DNA from: an uncultured Lachnospiraceae bacterium
Lineage (GTDB): Bacteria > Bacillota > Clostridia > Lachnospirales > Lachnospiraceae
Assembly: GCA_947564735.1 (NCBI GenBank)
Contig: CANOEC010000005.1
Coordinates: 66,709-130,708 of the forward strand
DNA: 64,000 nucleotides
Direction: 5' to 3'
Position numbers and translations under genes: made by a program. Of the stretch, positions 54,370 through 63,172 are shown piece by piece. Each line of letters begins with the position of its first letter. The first letter of the stretch is position 1. Below the pieces are notes generated by a model that was given only the letters and a program-made list of their open reading frames with translations, was not told where the DNA came from and ran no database searches.

Positions 54370-55575
54370 CTAACTTATATAATTCCACGGACTCACATAA
54401 CTTCCGTTCAGACGCACACTGAAATGAAGATGCGGACCGGTAGAACGTCCCGTACTGCCTACCGCCGCAATGTTCTGCCCTTTTGTAACACTCTGTCCCT
54501 TAGAGACATACAGTGCCGAACAATGCATATAGATTGTATACAATCCGCTTCCATGGTCTATCATGATATAATTGCCCATAGAACCGCTGTAGGTTGCCGC
54601 AACCACATCCCCGTCGTAAGCAGCATAAATAGGTGTTCCGCTGGGCGCCGCCAAATCCACGCCGTTATGGAACTGCTGCGTTCCCAGTATCGGATGTATA
54701 CGATTCCCATATTCGTCCGAAATTCTCTTAAACCCCGGACAGGGCATTGCAAACATACCGCCGTTATAGGTTCTCGCCTGCGCATTCTCTGCTTCGAGTC
54801 TTGCCTTTTCTTCCGCAACCGCCTTCTCTAACGCCGCAATCTCTGCATTCTCCTGTGCAATCATGTCCTCATACTCTTTGATTGCCGCCTCTTTATTGGA
54901 AATATCGCTGGATACTGAAACAATCTGCGCTTCTTTCTGTCCAATCAGTTCACTGATATTCGCTTCCTCAGCCTCCACGGCTAACTTCGCTTCGTCGAGC
55001 ACCTCTTTTTCCGCCTCAAGTTTTTCCTTGCAAAGCTGTACCATCTCTTTCGTCTCTACATATTCTTCCAGTTTTCTCTGGTCATATTCCGACAACGCTT
55101 CAATATAGTCCGCTTTGTTAATCATATCTGAAAAACTCGTCGATGAAAAAAGCAATTCCAGATAAAAGGTATCCCCTCTTTCGTACATAAACTGAATCCG
55201 CTTTTTCATCGCCTCATACTGTTCTTCCTGACGTCTGATCGCCTCATTCAGCTCTGTAGTAGTCTCCTCAATCTGTTCTTCCTTTTCCGTAATTAGTGTA
55301 TTATATTGCTGTATCTTCTCCTGTATGCCGCTCAATTTATGGTCCAGCTCCGTCACATACGTCGTAAGGTCACTCTTAGACTGCTCCAGTTCCTTCTTGA
55401 GCGCTTCTACATCCGTAAGACTCGACTTCAGACTGGAGACTTCTTTCTTAGCCGCCTCAATCTCCGCTTCCTTTTCCCGGATGCTCTCGTTTGTAACCGC
55501 CTGTGCCGGCTCCGAATATGTGAAAATCAATGCTGCACTGAGCAGCAGACATACCGCTTTCTTCCAATGTTTCAT
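54370..55575 (-). CDS. M23 peptidoglycan endopeptidase with coiled coil
   Basis: A secreted 401-residue hydrolase of EnvC/PcsB layout. Signal peptide 1-26, coiled coil about 30-265 (with KRIQFMYERGDTFYLELLFS), LytM/M23 domain about 275-398. Zinc ligands are in FHNGVDLAAPSG and GPHLHFSVRL, so it should be active. It is encoded directly after ftsX; FtsEX is known to switch on such coiled-coil hydrolases. Its coiled coil is related to that of the SleB-type enzyme at 6581-7780. Confidence 0.95.
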   Translation of the reverse strand: MKHWKKAVCLLLSAALIFTYSEPAQAVTNESIREKEAEIEAAKKEVSSLKSSLTDVEALKKELEQSKSDLTTYVTELDHKLSGIQEKIQQYNTLITEKEEQIEETTTELNEAIRRQEEQYEAMKKRIQFMYERGDTFYLELLFSSTSFSDMINKADYIEALSEYDQRKLEEYVETKEMVQLCKEKLEAEKEVLDEAKLAVEAEEANISELIGQKEAQIVSVSSDISNKEAAIKEYEDMIAQENAEIAALEKAVAEEKARLEAENAQARTYNGGMFAMPCPGFKRISDEYGNRIHPILGTQQFHNGVDLAAPSGTPIYAAYDGDVVAATYSGSMGNYIMIDHGSGLYTIYMHCSALYVSKGQSVTKGQNIAAVGSTGRSTGPHLHFSVRLNGSYVSPWNYIS

Positions 55576-55609
55576 ACATATCCTTTACTAATCAAGGTTA
55601 TTTTTCAAC

Positions 55610-56506
55610 CTATACTCTCAAGTGCTTTCTAACGGTGACAATGCTGCCTAAGAAACCAATGCCTACACCTATTCCGAGTGAAACCGGCGTCAGTACGTTA
55701 AATACCTCCTCCACTGTCAGGAACCGCAGCAGTGTGGCAAGCACCGCAAATCTTGTCGTCACATAATCGATCACCATATTATATACTCCATATATAATCC
55801 CAAGCGGAATCGCTGCGCCGACTAACCCAATCATCATACCTTCTATTACAAAGGGCGACCGTACAAAGAAATCTGTGGCGCCAATGTATTTCATAATATT
55901 GATTTCCTCCTTACGAACGGAAATCCCAATCATGACCGTATTGCTGATGAGGAAAACGGATACTGCAAACAAAATGCCTATAATACCGACAGAAACATAT
56001 GCAACTAATGCATTCACACCAGTCAGCGTCGTCGCCACCAGCTCGGAGCGGTTCACTTGCCTGATATTCTCTAACGATTCCAGATAGGTCACCAGCGCAG
56101 ACTGCATGGACACGTCACTCAGATAGATATCATAATGTGCGGAATTGGCGAGCGGGTTTTCCGTAAAACCATCCGCGTAGTCTCCCAGATAATCTTCCTT
56201 AAACTCTTCCCATGCTTGGTCGGCGGAAACAAACTGCACCTCGGACACCTCGGTACGCCGCAGAATCATCTCCCCTATCTCCTGCATTCTTGCCTCTGAA
56301 GTCCCCTCCTCAAACAGAACGGAAACCGCGACACCCTCCTGCGCACTTTTCACAATATTCTGAAAATTGGTGACAATCGCATAAAACAATCCGAACAAAA
56401 ACAGACAGGAGCTGATTGTCGCTATTGATGCAAGCGTAAACCATTTATTTCTGAAAAGGTTGCGTACACCCTGCCTAAGCGTATAGAAAAAGCTGTTAAT
56501 CCTCAT
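55610..56506 (-). CDS. ftsX: Cell division protein FtsX
   Basis: Membrane partner of FtsE, 298 residues. First helix at about 22-45, a 110-residue extracytoplasmic loop, then three helices (about 170-295). The N-terminus has RNLFRNKWFTLASIATI. Overlaps ftsE by 11 bases. It transmits ATP-driven change to the wall hydrolase outside. Confidence 0.96.
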   Translation of the reverse strand: MRINSFFYTLRQGVRNLFRNKWFTLASIATISSCLFLFGLFYAIVTNFQNIVKSAQEGVAVSVLFEEGTSEARMQEIGEMILRRTEVSEVQFVSADQAWEEFKEDYLGDYADGFTENPLANSAHYDIYLSDVSMQSALVTYLESLENIRQVNRSELVATTLTGVNALVAYVSVGIIGILFAVSVFLISNTVMIGISVRKEEINIMKYIGATDFFVRSPFVIEGMMIGLVGAAIPLGIIYGVYNMVIDYVTTRFAVLATLLRFLTVEEVFNVLTPVSLGIGVGIGFLGSIVTVRKHLRV

Positions 56507-57227
56507 CTATATATCCTCCCTTTTCCTCATCGCTTACAATAACGCCCTTCTTAAGCGTAACAACTCTCTTCTGCATGGCATTGACAATCTCTCTGTTATG
56601 CGTTACGACGATGACGGTAGTGCCGTTCTCATTTATCTGCTCTAACAGCTTCATAATCTCCCACGAATTTTTCGGGTCAAGATTTCCGGTCGGCTCGTCC
56701 GCCAAGAGAACCGTCGGCTTATTGACTAACGCTCTGGCAAGCGCCACTCTTTGCTGTTCACCGCCGGATAACTGCTTCGGCTTCGCCTTATACTTGCCGG
56801 CAAGCCCGACAATTGCCAGAATACTTGGAACATTCTTTTTAATCTCTTTATTGGACTTCTGGATGATTCTCTGCGCAAAAGCAACATTCTCGTATACATT
56901 TCGGTCTTTCAGAAGCCTGAAATCCTGAAAAACAACTCCCAGATTTCTTCTGAACTTCGGAATCTTGCGATGCCTGATTCTCGACAAATCATATCCCATC
57001 ACATTAATGGATCCGCTTGTAATCGTCAGCTCTCTCAGCAAAAGCTTGATAAGCGTGGATTTACCAGAACCGCTGTCTCCTACAATAAAGACAAATTCTC
57101 CCCTGTTAATGCGCAGGTTGACATCCTTAAGCGCCGGGGCGCCGGTAGAATATGCCTTACAAACATTCGTCAGATTAATGATTTCTTTCTCTGACACCGT
57201 ACTTCTTTTTCTTTTCTTTGCCGCCAC
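56496..57227 (-). CDS. ftsE: Cell division ATP-binding protein FtsE
   Basis: ABC ATPase, 243 residues, with Walker A GDSGSGKST near 49, signature LSGGEQQRVALARAL and Walker B VLLADEPTGNL. The GTG at 57227 (VAAKKRKRS) is chosen because AGGAG is eight bases upstream; the GTG at 57236 overlaps that site. The N-terminal Lys/Arg-rich extension is unusual. Confidence 0.95.
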   Translation of the reverse strand: MAAKKRKRSTVSEKEIINLTNVCKAYSTGAPALKDVNLRINRGEFVFIVGDSGSGKSTLIKLLLRELTITSGSINVMGYDLSRIRHRKIPKFRRNLGVVFQDFRLLKDRNVYENVAFAQRIIQKSNKEIKKNVPSILAIVGLAGKYKAKPKQLSGGEQQRVALARALVNKPTVLLADEPTGNLDPKNSWEIMKLLEQINENGTTVIVVTHNREIVNAMQKRVVTLKKGVIVSDEEKGGYIDED

Positions 57228-57250
57228 GTTTTTCACTCCTATATATCTTC

Positions 57251-58339
57251 TTAGTATTCAAAACTTTCCATGTATTTCATATACTTTACAACCATGAGCG
57301 CAATTTTAAAAGTAATCGCATCCTCAAACACGCGAAGATCGAGTCCTGTACTCTTCTGCAATTTATCCAGACGATACACCAGCGTATTTCTATGGATAAA
57401 CAGTTGTCTGGAAGTCTCCGACACATTTAGGGAATTTTCAAAAAACTTGTTAATCGTAATCAAAGTCTCCTCATCAAAGTCATCCGGACTCTTTCCGTCA
57501 AAAATTTCTTTGATAAACATCTTGCACAGAGGGATCGGAAGCTGATAAATCAGACGTCCGATGCCAAGCTCGCTGTACGCGATGACATCTCTCTCCCCAA
57601 AGAAAATCTTGCCCACATCCAGCGCCATTTTCGCTTCTTTATAGGAACGGCTTACATCCTTGATTTCATTGACGACCGTGCCATACGCGATTCTGACTTC
57701 CTTCATGTTCTCTTTTTCCAGAAAAGCCACGATACTGTCAGCCGCTTTGTCAATCTCCTTCGCACTGTCCGATTCCGACAAATCCTTGACTACAATCACG
57801 TTGTTCTCGTCTACGGCTGTGATAAAATCTTTGCTGTTACTGCCAAAATATGTACGCATCATCTCCAAGATATTACTGTCCTTGGCGTTGCCCGTCTCGA
57901 TAATCAGCGCCACGCGCTTGACATCCGTCTGAATATGTAACTTCTTGGCGCGGCTGTAAATATCCACCAAAAGCAGATTGTCCAAAAGCAGATTCTTGAT
58001 AAAATTATCTTTATCAAACCGCTCCTTATATGCCACCAGCAGATTCTGAATCTGAAAGGCAACCATCTTGCCGACCATATAAACATCCTCACCGACTCCT
58101 CCGGCAATCAGAATATATTCAAGCTGCTGTTCATCAAAAATTTTAAAGTACTGGTATCCTTGTATTTCCTGTGAATCTGCAGGAGACTTTGCAAACTCTG
58201 CCGCCGGCTTCCCGCAGTTTTCCATCTCATCCGCAGTCATTGCAACTGCCTTACCGTCAATATCCACAACACACAATTCCACTCTTGCAATGGCTTTCAA
58301 CCCTTCAATCGTATTTTGTAATATCTGATTTGAAATCAT
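57251..58339 (-). CDS. PucR/CdaR-type transcriptional regulator
   Basis: A 362-residue protein. The N-terminal part (1-130) resembles the sugar-diacid-recognition sensor; the middle is a degenerate GGDEF-like region; the C-terminal HTH_30 has the motif ETSRQLFIHRNTLVYRLDKLQ (near 315-340). The name CdaR here means carbohydrate diacid regulator, unrelated to the c-di-AMP gene. It precedes ftsE by 23 bases, so it may control ftsEX and the hydrolases. Confidence 0.9.
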   Translation of the reverse strand: MISNQILQNTIEGLKAIARVELCVVDIDGKAVAMTADEMENCGKPAAEFAKSPADSQEIQGYQYFKIFDEQQLEYILIAGGVGEDVYMVGKMVAFQIQNLLVAYKERFDKDNFIKNLLLDNLLLVDIYSRAKKLHIQTDVKRVALIIETGNAKDSNILEMMRTYFGSNSKDFITAVDENNVIVVKDLSESDSAKEIDKAADSIVAFLEKENMKEVRIAYGTVVNEIKDVSRSYKEAKMALDVGKIFFGERDVIAYSELGIGRLIYQLPIPLCKMFIKEIFDGKSPDDFDEETLITINKFFENSLNVSETSRQLFIHRNTLVYRLDKLQKSTGLDLRVFEDAITFKIALMVVKYMKYMESFEY

Positions 58340-58632
58340 AGCCCCCGCTCCTTATCATTCTTTTAGCAATTTATACAAATCAACAAACCGCCAAATTCAT
58401 CAAAATACAACATCTAGTTTTCATTTTAATCTATATCCACAAAAAAATCTACCTCCAATCATGATTTTTTTGTGTATTTTTTAATGTAAATGAGACTTTT
58501 TACCATTTTCATCTTTTAGACATTTTATACAAATAAGAATCTGCATCTTTATAAAGCTTTTTTTATAACAAATTCATAACAGTTTCATAACAATTCCTAT
58601 ATAAAAAACTCGCCAAATAACGCCAAATGTGC
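58340..58632. other. AT-rich stretch with three tandem 11-bp repeats
   Basis: No gene. Three head-to-tail 11-base units TTYATAACARW (58562-58594) lie just upstream of the yjfB-type promoter, each one helical turn apart, as for a binding site array or an UP element. The rest is AT-rich. Confidence 0.6.
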
Positions 58633-58638
58633 TATACT
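58630..58638 (+). promoter_or_regulatory. Promoter of the YjfB-like gene
   Basis: Extended -10 TGC TATACT (58630-58638), 79 bases before the start codon; no good vegetative -35. TAAA (58602) and GCCAAAT (58622) 16 bases apart only loosely resemble a sigma-28 promoter. Confidence 0.5.
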
Positions 58639-58716
58639 GTTTATAAGTTTAGGTTCAGATACCACAACCGCCTTGATACGGTGCGGTGAGAAACAATAGC
58701 TAAGAGGAGGCTTCTT

Positions 58717-58908
58717 ATGAATATTGCAGAACTGTCCATGGCAATGTCCATGACAAATACACAGAGTGCTTACGGTGTAGCGATGTTGAGTAAATCTCTC
58801 GATCAGGTTTCCTCCACAGGCGACCAGATTGTAGGAATGATGGATGCCGCTGCAATGGAATTATCCGTCAATCCGCATATCGGTGCGAACATCGACATTT
58901 CCATTTAA
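58717..58908 (+). CDS. YjfB-like small motility-associated protein
   Basis: A 63-residue protein of the YjfB family (putative motility protein). It starts MNIAELSMAMS and carries the Ala/Met/Ser-rich amphipathic pattern typical of the family. AGGAGG is six bases before the ATG. Single gene followed by a terminator. Family members are common in flagellated Firmicutes; function unknown. Confidence 0.8.
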   Translation: MNIAELSMAMSMTNTQSAYGVAMLSKSLDQVSSTGDQIVGMMDAAAMELSVNPHIGANIDISI

Positions 58909-58951
58909 CAGCGGACAAACAATCATGATTGATGGAATGCAATCGAGATGA

Positions 58952-58990
58952 AACGCTCAACCCCGGCACCGGGATTGAGCGTTCTTCATT
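58952..58990 (+). terminator. Terminator of the YjfB-like gene
   Basis: 15-bp stem with one mismatch (58952-58966 with 58969-58983, arms starting AACGCTCAA and ending TTGAGCGTT), followed by CTTCATTTTT. Also usable by the convergent CvfB gene. Confidence 0.8.
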
Positions 58991-59002
58991 TTTACCGCCA
59001 TA

Positions 59003-59839
59003 TTACTGCTTCGCACGGATTGCAGTCTCTGTAATCTGAATCTTACCTTCTTTCAACAGATGCCCCACGGCACGTTTAAATTCATTTTTACTCATCTGCA
59101 TCTCTCTTCTGATGACTTCCGGCGACGCCTTGTCGGTAAAAGGAAGGGCACCGTCGAAACTCCATATAACATCCATTACCTTCTTTGCATCAATTTCAAT
59201 CTGTAGATACGCCTTCTCCCGGATACTCAGATCCAGCTTTCCATCCTCTCTGATCCCTGTCACGCGCGCCTGTATCACGTCGCCTATCCTGACATTCCCG
59301 TAAAGTTCTTTCTTCGGAATCAGACCGGAATACTTATCATCCACCGCCACAAAGGCACCAAAATTATTGCTGATTTCGTAGACCGTTCCGTTCACCCTGT
59401 CCTCTTTTCCATAGGGGCTTTCTGTCAAAAGATAAGGATATACATTCATCGTCGCACACAATCTATCACTCTTATCTATGTAAAGCGCCACGAGACACTC
59501 TTCCCCTTGCGACACTTTTCTCGTCTGCTCCTTATACGGAAGCAGAAGATCCTTTTCCAGTCCCCAGTCCAAAAAAGCGCCGACTTTTGCAACCTGCGCA
59601 ACCCGCAGCCTCGCCACTTTGTGCAGCGTCAGTCTGGGGATATGTACCGTTGCAATCATACGGTCCTTGGAATCCCGATAGACAAACACTTCCATCTCGT
59701 CACCCGTCTGCGCTCCTTCCGGCACCTGTTTCTTTGGCAGAAGAACCCTCTCTTCTTTATTTTCACCATCCCCCAGATATACGCCAAAGTCCACCTTCTT
59801 CACAATCTTTAACGTCTGCACTACTCCCAATTGAATCAT
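59003..59839 (-). CDS. cvfB: S1-domain RNA-binding protein CvfB
   Basis: A 278-residue protein with three S1-like OB domains (about 1-65, 70-135 and 145-215; the third contains NNFGAFVAVDDKYSGLIPKKE) and a C-terminal winged helix (220-278). This is the layout of CvfB/YitL, an RNA-binding regulator of virulence genes in other Firmicutes. Its start overlaps the thioesterase stop by four bases. Confidence 0.93.
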   Translation of the reverse strand: MIQLGVVQTLKIVKKVDFGVYLGDGENKEERVLLPKKQVPEGAQTGDEMEVFVYRDSKDRMIATVHIPRLTLHKVARLRVAQVAKVGAFLDWGLEKDLLLPYKEQTRKVSQGEECLVALYIDKSDRLCATMNVYPYLLTESPYGKEDRVNGTVYEISNNFGAFVAVDDKYSGLIPKKELYGNVRIGDVIQARVTGIREDGKLDLSIREKAYLQIEIDAKKVMDVIWSFDGALPFTDKASPEVIRREMQMSKNEFKRAVGHLLKEGKIQITETAIRAKQ

Positions 59840-60555
59840 AAACTACCTCCGGTCATTTCTACAATACTGTACGGCTTACCCTCTTCATTATTCAACGATA
59901 CCGTGTACATCCCGCCGTCTGCGCGTGCTGCCACTAGCGGGCAGACAACATCGTTAAGCACCGCCTGACTCTTATATTCCACGCGAAGCTGCTTAATACA
60001 AAATTCCTTCGGGATACAGTCCATCGCCATGCGCACATATTGTCCGTTATTCACATGATTATTCGTATCCAGATGATGCTGTTTCACGCTGAAAGCTTCC
60101 AGCGCCTCCCCCGTCTGTGGTATGGCAATCTTGCGAGGTGCATATTCCATCGGGTATTTCTCTTCCAGCACATATCCTTCCAGCATCTTCCGGCTCGGCT
60201 TCGCCGGAACCATCTTCCGGATATCCATCAGACTCCATATTGAATTGGCATAAGCCAGCACTTCGCCCTCTTTTGTTTTCATCTCAAAGTTACGGCATCC
60301 GATAAAGCCTCTGAACTCATAAGGCGCCGTACCGATTACAATCTCCTCGCACAGACTCGGATATCTGTTGACGCAAATCTGCCATGCCGAAAGCATCCAT
60401 ACCTGATGCAATTCGTTAAGATATTCTACCCCCAGCCCGATGTCCTCCGAATGAAAGGTCGAACAGTCCTGAAAATAATCCAATAGCGACTCGATTGTCA
60501 GTCTGCCGTCTACGCCCACCTCACTGTATCTTACCCTGCTGTCAAATGTATACAT
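59836..60555 (-). CDS. Acyl-ACP thioesterase
   Basis: Releases fatty acids from acyl carrier protein. The 239 residues contain two hot-dog folds; the second has HLDTNNHVNNGQYVRMA (near 165), with the Asp/Asn/His active-site residues. Similar enzymes in Lachnospiraceae tune chain length of free fatty acids. AGGA precedes the start. Overlap with cvfB suggests one operon. Confidence 0.9.
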   Translation of the reverse strand: MYTFDSRVRYSEVGVDGRLTIESLLDYFQDCSTFHSEDIGLGVEYLNELHQVWMLSAWQICVNRYPSLCEEIVIGTAPYEFRGFIGCRNFEMKTKEGEVLAYANSIWSLMDIRKMVPAKPSRKMLEGYVLEEKYPMEYAPRKIAIPQTGEALEAFSVKQHHLDTNNHVNNGQYVRMAMDCIPKEFCIKQLRVEYKSQAVLNDVVCPLVAARADGGMYTVSLNNEEGKPYSIVEMTGGSL

Positions 60556-60631
60556 ATCAGTCCTCCATCAGACCGTCCGAAATCCGTAATGGCATAAACA
60601 TCATACGAATATCTTTCAAGCCGTCACTTTT

Positions 60632-60664
60632 CAAAAAAGACTCAGCTGATTTCTCAACTGAGTC
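60632..60664 (-). terminator. Terminator after tRNA-Gln
   Basis: 12-bp stem (AGACTCAGTTGA/TCAGCTGAGTCT, one G-U pair) with a GAAA loop and six T on the minus strand. Confidence 0.9.
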
Positions 60665-60671
60665 TCACTAG

Positions 60672-60743
60672 CTGGGCTACAAGGATTCGAACCTTGAAAT
60701 GACGGAGTCAGAGTCCGTTGCCTTACCGTTTGGCGATAGCCCA
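60672..60743 (-). tRNA. tRNA-Gln (anticodon CTG)
   Basis: 72-base cloverleaf on the minus strand. Acceptor arms TGGGCTA/TAGCCCA, anticodon stem ACGGA/TCCGT with loop CTCTGAC, T-arm with GGTTCGAATCC. Anticodon CTG reads CAG. The CCA end is not encoded. Confidence 0.95.
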
Positions 60744-60756
60744 TCAACAATTAGCA

Positions 60757-60785
60757 ATTATAAAGGATAGTATGTCTTTTTGCAA
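60757..60785 (-). promoter_or_regulatory. Promoter of tRNA-Gln
   Basis: Minus strand TTGCAA (60780-60785), 17 bases, TATAAT (60757-60762), 14 bases from the tRNA 5' end. Confidence 0.8.
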
Positions 60786-60819
60786 GCCTTTTTATTAATT
60801 TTTTTAAAATTTTTTTAAT

Positions 60820-60856
60820 TTTGGGATAAGCAGCTATTCACTCTGCTTATCCCAAA
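60820..60856 (-). terminator. Hairpin after the glutamine synthetase gene
   Basis: 14-bp stem TTTGGGATAAGCAG/CTGCTTATCCCAAA with a nine-base loop, 22 bases after the stop. It is followed on the minus strand by an A-rich rather than T-rich run, so it is an atypical terminator or a 3'-end stabiliser. Confidence 0.6.
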
Positions 60857-60877
60857 CAAATAACCATGCTTTTTTAG

Positions 60878-62989
60878 TTAAATTTCAAACATCAGCTCGC
60901 CATATGTAGGTATCGGCCACATTTCTTTATCCACAATCATTTCGAGTTTATCCGCCGGAGCGCGAAGCTCTTCCATGACCACCTTGACACAATCTTTATA
61001 GAAGAAAGCCTGCTCCTTGACATCTTCCATCGCCGACGCTTCTTTTTCTACTTTCTCAAGTTTTTTAAGCGCTGCCTGCATCGCTGCCAGATGCCCGCTT
61101 ACTTCCTGCAGAAGCTCCGTCTGCGTCGAAGCATCCGCACCCGCCGCCTTCACTGCATTCACAGTATCCGCAAGAGACTTGGAATACTTGATAACCGCAG
61201 GAATAATCTGTTTACCCGCCATATCAATCATCGCAAGCGCTTCAATATTAATCGTCTTTGCATACGTCTCGTAGATAATCTCTTCCCGGGATTCCAGCTC
61301 AACCTTGGTGAAAATGTGGAACTTCTCAAACAATTTTACTGCCTTATCCGTCGTAAGCGTATTTGCCGCCTCAATCATAGATTTAATGTTCGGCAGCCCT
61401 CTTCTCTCAGCTTCCTCCACCCATTCCTCGGCATAACCATTTCCATTAAAGACAATTCTGCGGTGCGCCGTCATATATTCTTTGATCAGATCATGAATGG
61501 CAAGCTCAAGATTCTCAGCCTTCTCAAGTCTGTCCGCCGCCTCGCAGAACGCCTCCGCCACAATGGCATTGAGCGTCGTATTCGGACTTGCAATCGAGTC
61601 CGCAGAACCTACCATACGAAATTCAAATTTATTACCCGTAAATGCAAAGGGCGAAGTCCTGTTTCTGTCCGTCGCATCTTTCTGGAAATCGGGAAGTGTC
61701 TTAACGCCTGTAAGAAGCTTGCCTCCCTCTTTCACGCTAGTTGCTTCACCCGTCTCAATCAACTGATTCACTACATCTTCCAACTGTTCCCCAAGGAAAA
61801 TGGAAATAATTGCCGGAGGCGCCTCGTTTGCCCCGAGTCTGTGGTCATTACCCACATCTGATGCGGATTGGCGCAGAAGATCTGCATGTGTATCCACCGC
61901 CTTCATAATGCAGGCAAGCACCAGCAGGAACTGAACGTTCTCATTCGGCGTATCGCCGGGATCGAGAAGATTTACCCCGTTGTCAGTGGTGATGGACCAG
62001 TTGTCATGTTTACCGGAACCATTCACTCCTGCATAGGGTTTCTCATGCAGCAGACATCTCATGCCGTGACGAATTGCCACTCTCTTCATCGTCTCCATTA
62101 CTAACTGGTTGTGGTCTACCGCTATATTCGCCGTCTCATAAATGGGCGCCAGCTCATGCTGTGCAGGAGCCACTTCGTTGTGCTGTGTCTTAGCGGTAAC
62201 GCCCAATTTCCATAATTCTTCATTCAAGTCTTTCATGTACTCGCCGACACGCTCTCTGATAACACCGAAGTAATGATCCTCCATCTCCTGTCCTTTGGGA
62301 GCCGGCGCACCAAACAGCGTACGTCCCGCAAACATCAAGTCCGTTCTCTGCATATATAAATCTTTGTCTACCAAGAAATATTCCTGTTCCGGTCCAACGG
62401 ATGCAGTCACCTTCGTCGCTTCCGTATTGCCGAACAGACGCACAATACGCAGTGCCTGCTCACTCAACGCCTCCATGGAACGCAGAAGCGGCGTTTTCTT
62501 ATCCAGCGCCTCACCCGTGTAGGAGCAGAATGCCGTAGGAATGCAGAGGATTTTGCCACAGCCCGATTCCTTTAAAAATGCCGGAGACGTAATATCCCAC
62601 GCCGTATACCCTCTCGCCTCAAACGTCGCACGCAGACCGCCAGAAGGAAAAGAAGATGCATCCGGTTCGCCCTTAATAAGCTCCTTTCCGGAAAATTCCG
62701 TCAACATATTGCCTGTCTCGTCAGGATGGGTCACAAACGCGTCATGTTTCTCAGCGGTAATGCCCGTAAGCGGCTGAAACCAGTGTGTATAATGGGTCGC
62801 GCCATTTTCCACCGCCCAATCCTTCATCGCCTTGGCGACAACATTCGCCACGTCCATCGAAAGCTCGCCGCCCTCGTTCATAACCCTTACCACTTCTTTG
62901 TAAGCGCTCTTTGTCAGCCGCTGCCTCATCTTGGTGAGTGTAAACAGGTTCTTTGCAAAAATTTCTTCCACGTTAAATACTTCACTCAT
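60878..62989 (-). CDS. glnA: Glutamine synthetase type III
   Basis: Makes glutamine from glutamate, ammonia and ATP. The start at 62989 (MSEVFNVEEIF) has GGAGG nine bases upstream; a longer frame would translate the leader hairpin. The 703 residues are GSIII (GlnN) class: FPSGGLRATFEARGYTAWD near 100, GPEQEYFLVD near 190, KTQHNEVAPAQHE and AGVNGSGKHDNWS (metal and substrate loops), and a long C-terminal domain. Such dodecamers are common in gut anaerobes. Confidence 0.96.
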   Translation of the reverse strand: MSEVFNVEEIFAKNLFTLTKMRQRLTKSAYKEVVRVMNEGGELSMDVANVVAKAMKDWAVENGATHYTHWFQPLTGITAEKHDAFVTHPDETGNMLTEFSGKELIKGEPDASSFPSGGLRATFEARGYTAWDITSPAFLKESGCGKILCIPTAFCSYTGEALDKKTPLLRSMEALSEQALRIVRLFGNTEATKVTASVGPEQEYFLVDKDLYMQRTDLMFAGRTLFGAPAPKGQEMEDHYFGVIRERVGEYMKDLNEELWKLGVTAKTQHNEVAPAQHELAPIYETANIAVDHNQLVMETMKRVAIRHGMRCLLHEKPYAGVNGSGKHDNWSITTDNGVNLLDPGDTPNENVQFLLVLACIMKAVDTHADLLRQSASDVGNDHRLGANEAPPAIISIFLGEQLEDVVNQLIETGEATSVKEGGKLLTGVKTLPDFQKDATDRNRTSPFAFTGNKFEFRMVGSADSIASPNTTLNAIVAEAFCEAADRLEKAENLELAIHDLIKEYMTAHRRIVFNGNGYAEEWVEEAERRGLPNIKSMIEAANTLTTDKAVKLFEKFHIFTKVELESREEIIYETYAKTINIEALAMIDMAGKQIIPAVIKYSKSLADTVNAVKAAGADASTQTELLQEVSGHLAAMQAALKKLEKVEKEASAMEDVKEQAFFYKDCVKVVMEELRAPADKLEMIVDKEMWPIPTYGELMFEI

Positions 62990-63047
62990 TTTTTCATCTC
63001 CTCCATTCCACATATGCACCCCGACTGCCTTCTGCGTCCCTGCGCAT

Positions 63048-63082
63048 AAAAAAATGTTCCAAAAATAAACCTTTTGGAACAT
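63048..63082 (-). terminator. Leader hairpin upstream of glutamine synthetase
   Basis: Stem ATGTTCCAAAA/TTTTGGAACAT (63054-63064 with 63072-63082) and seven T on the minus strand, in the 5' leader 60 bases before the start. It has the form of an intrinsic terminator and could be an attenuator. Confidence 0.7.
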
Positions 63083-63172
63083 CGTTGTTCAAGATACCTC
63101 TATGTAAGTCTTTGACTCTTTTTCTAAGATACCCTACTTTTTATGAAAATGCAAGAGGGAATTTAAAAAAAT

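Noticed and set aside
58602..58628. Sigma-28 (motility) promoter for the YjfB-like gene
   Set aside because: The match to TAAA-N15-GCCGATAT is poor, and an extended -10 promoter explains the site better.
62990..63100. Known glutamine riboswitch (glnA RNA) in the glutamine synthetase leader
   Set aside because: The conserved core of that RNA could not be found; only a terminator-like hairpin is clear.
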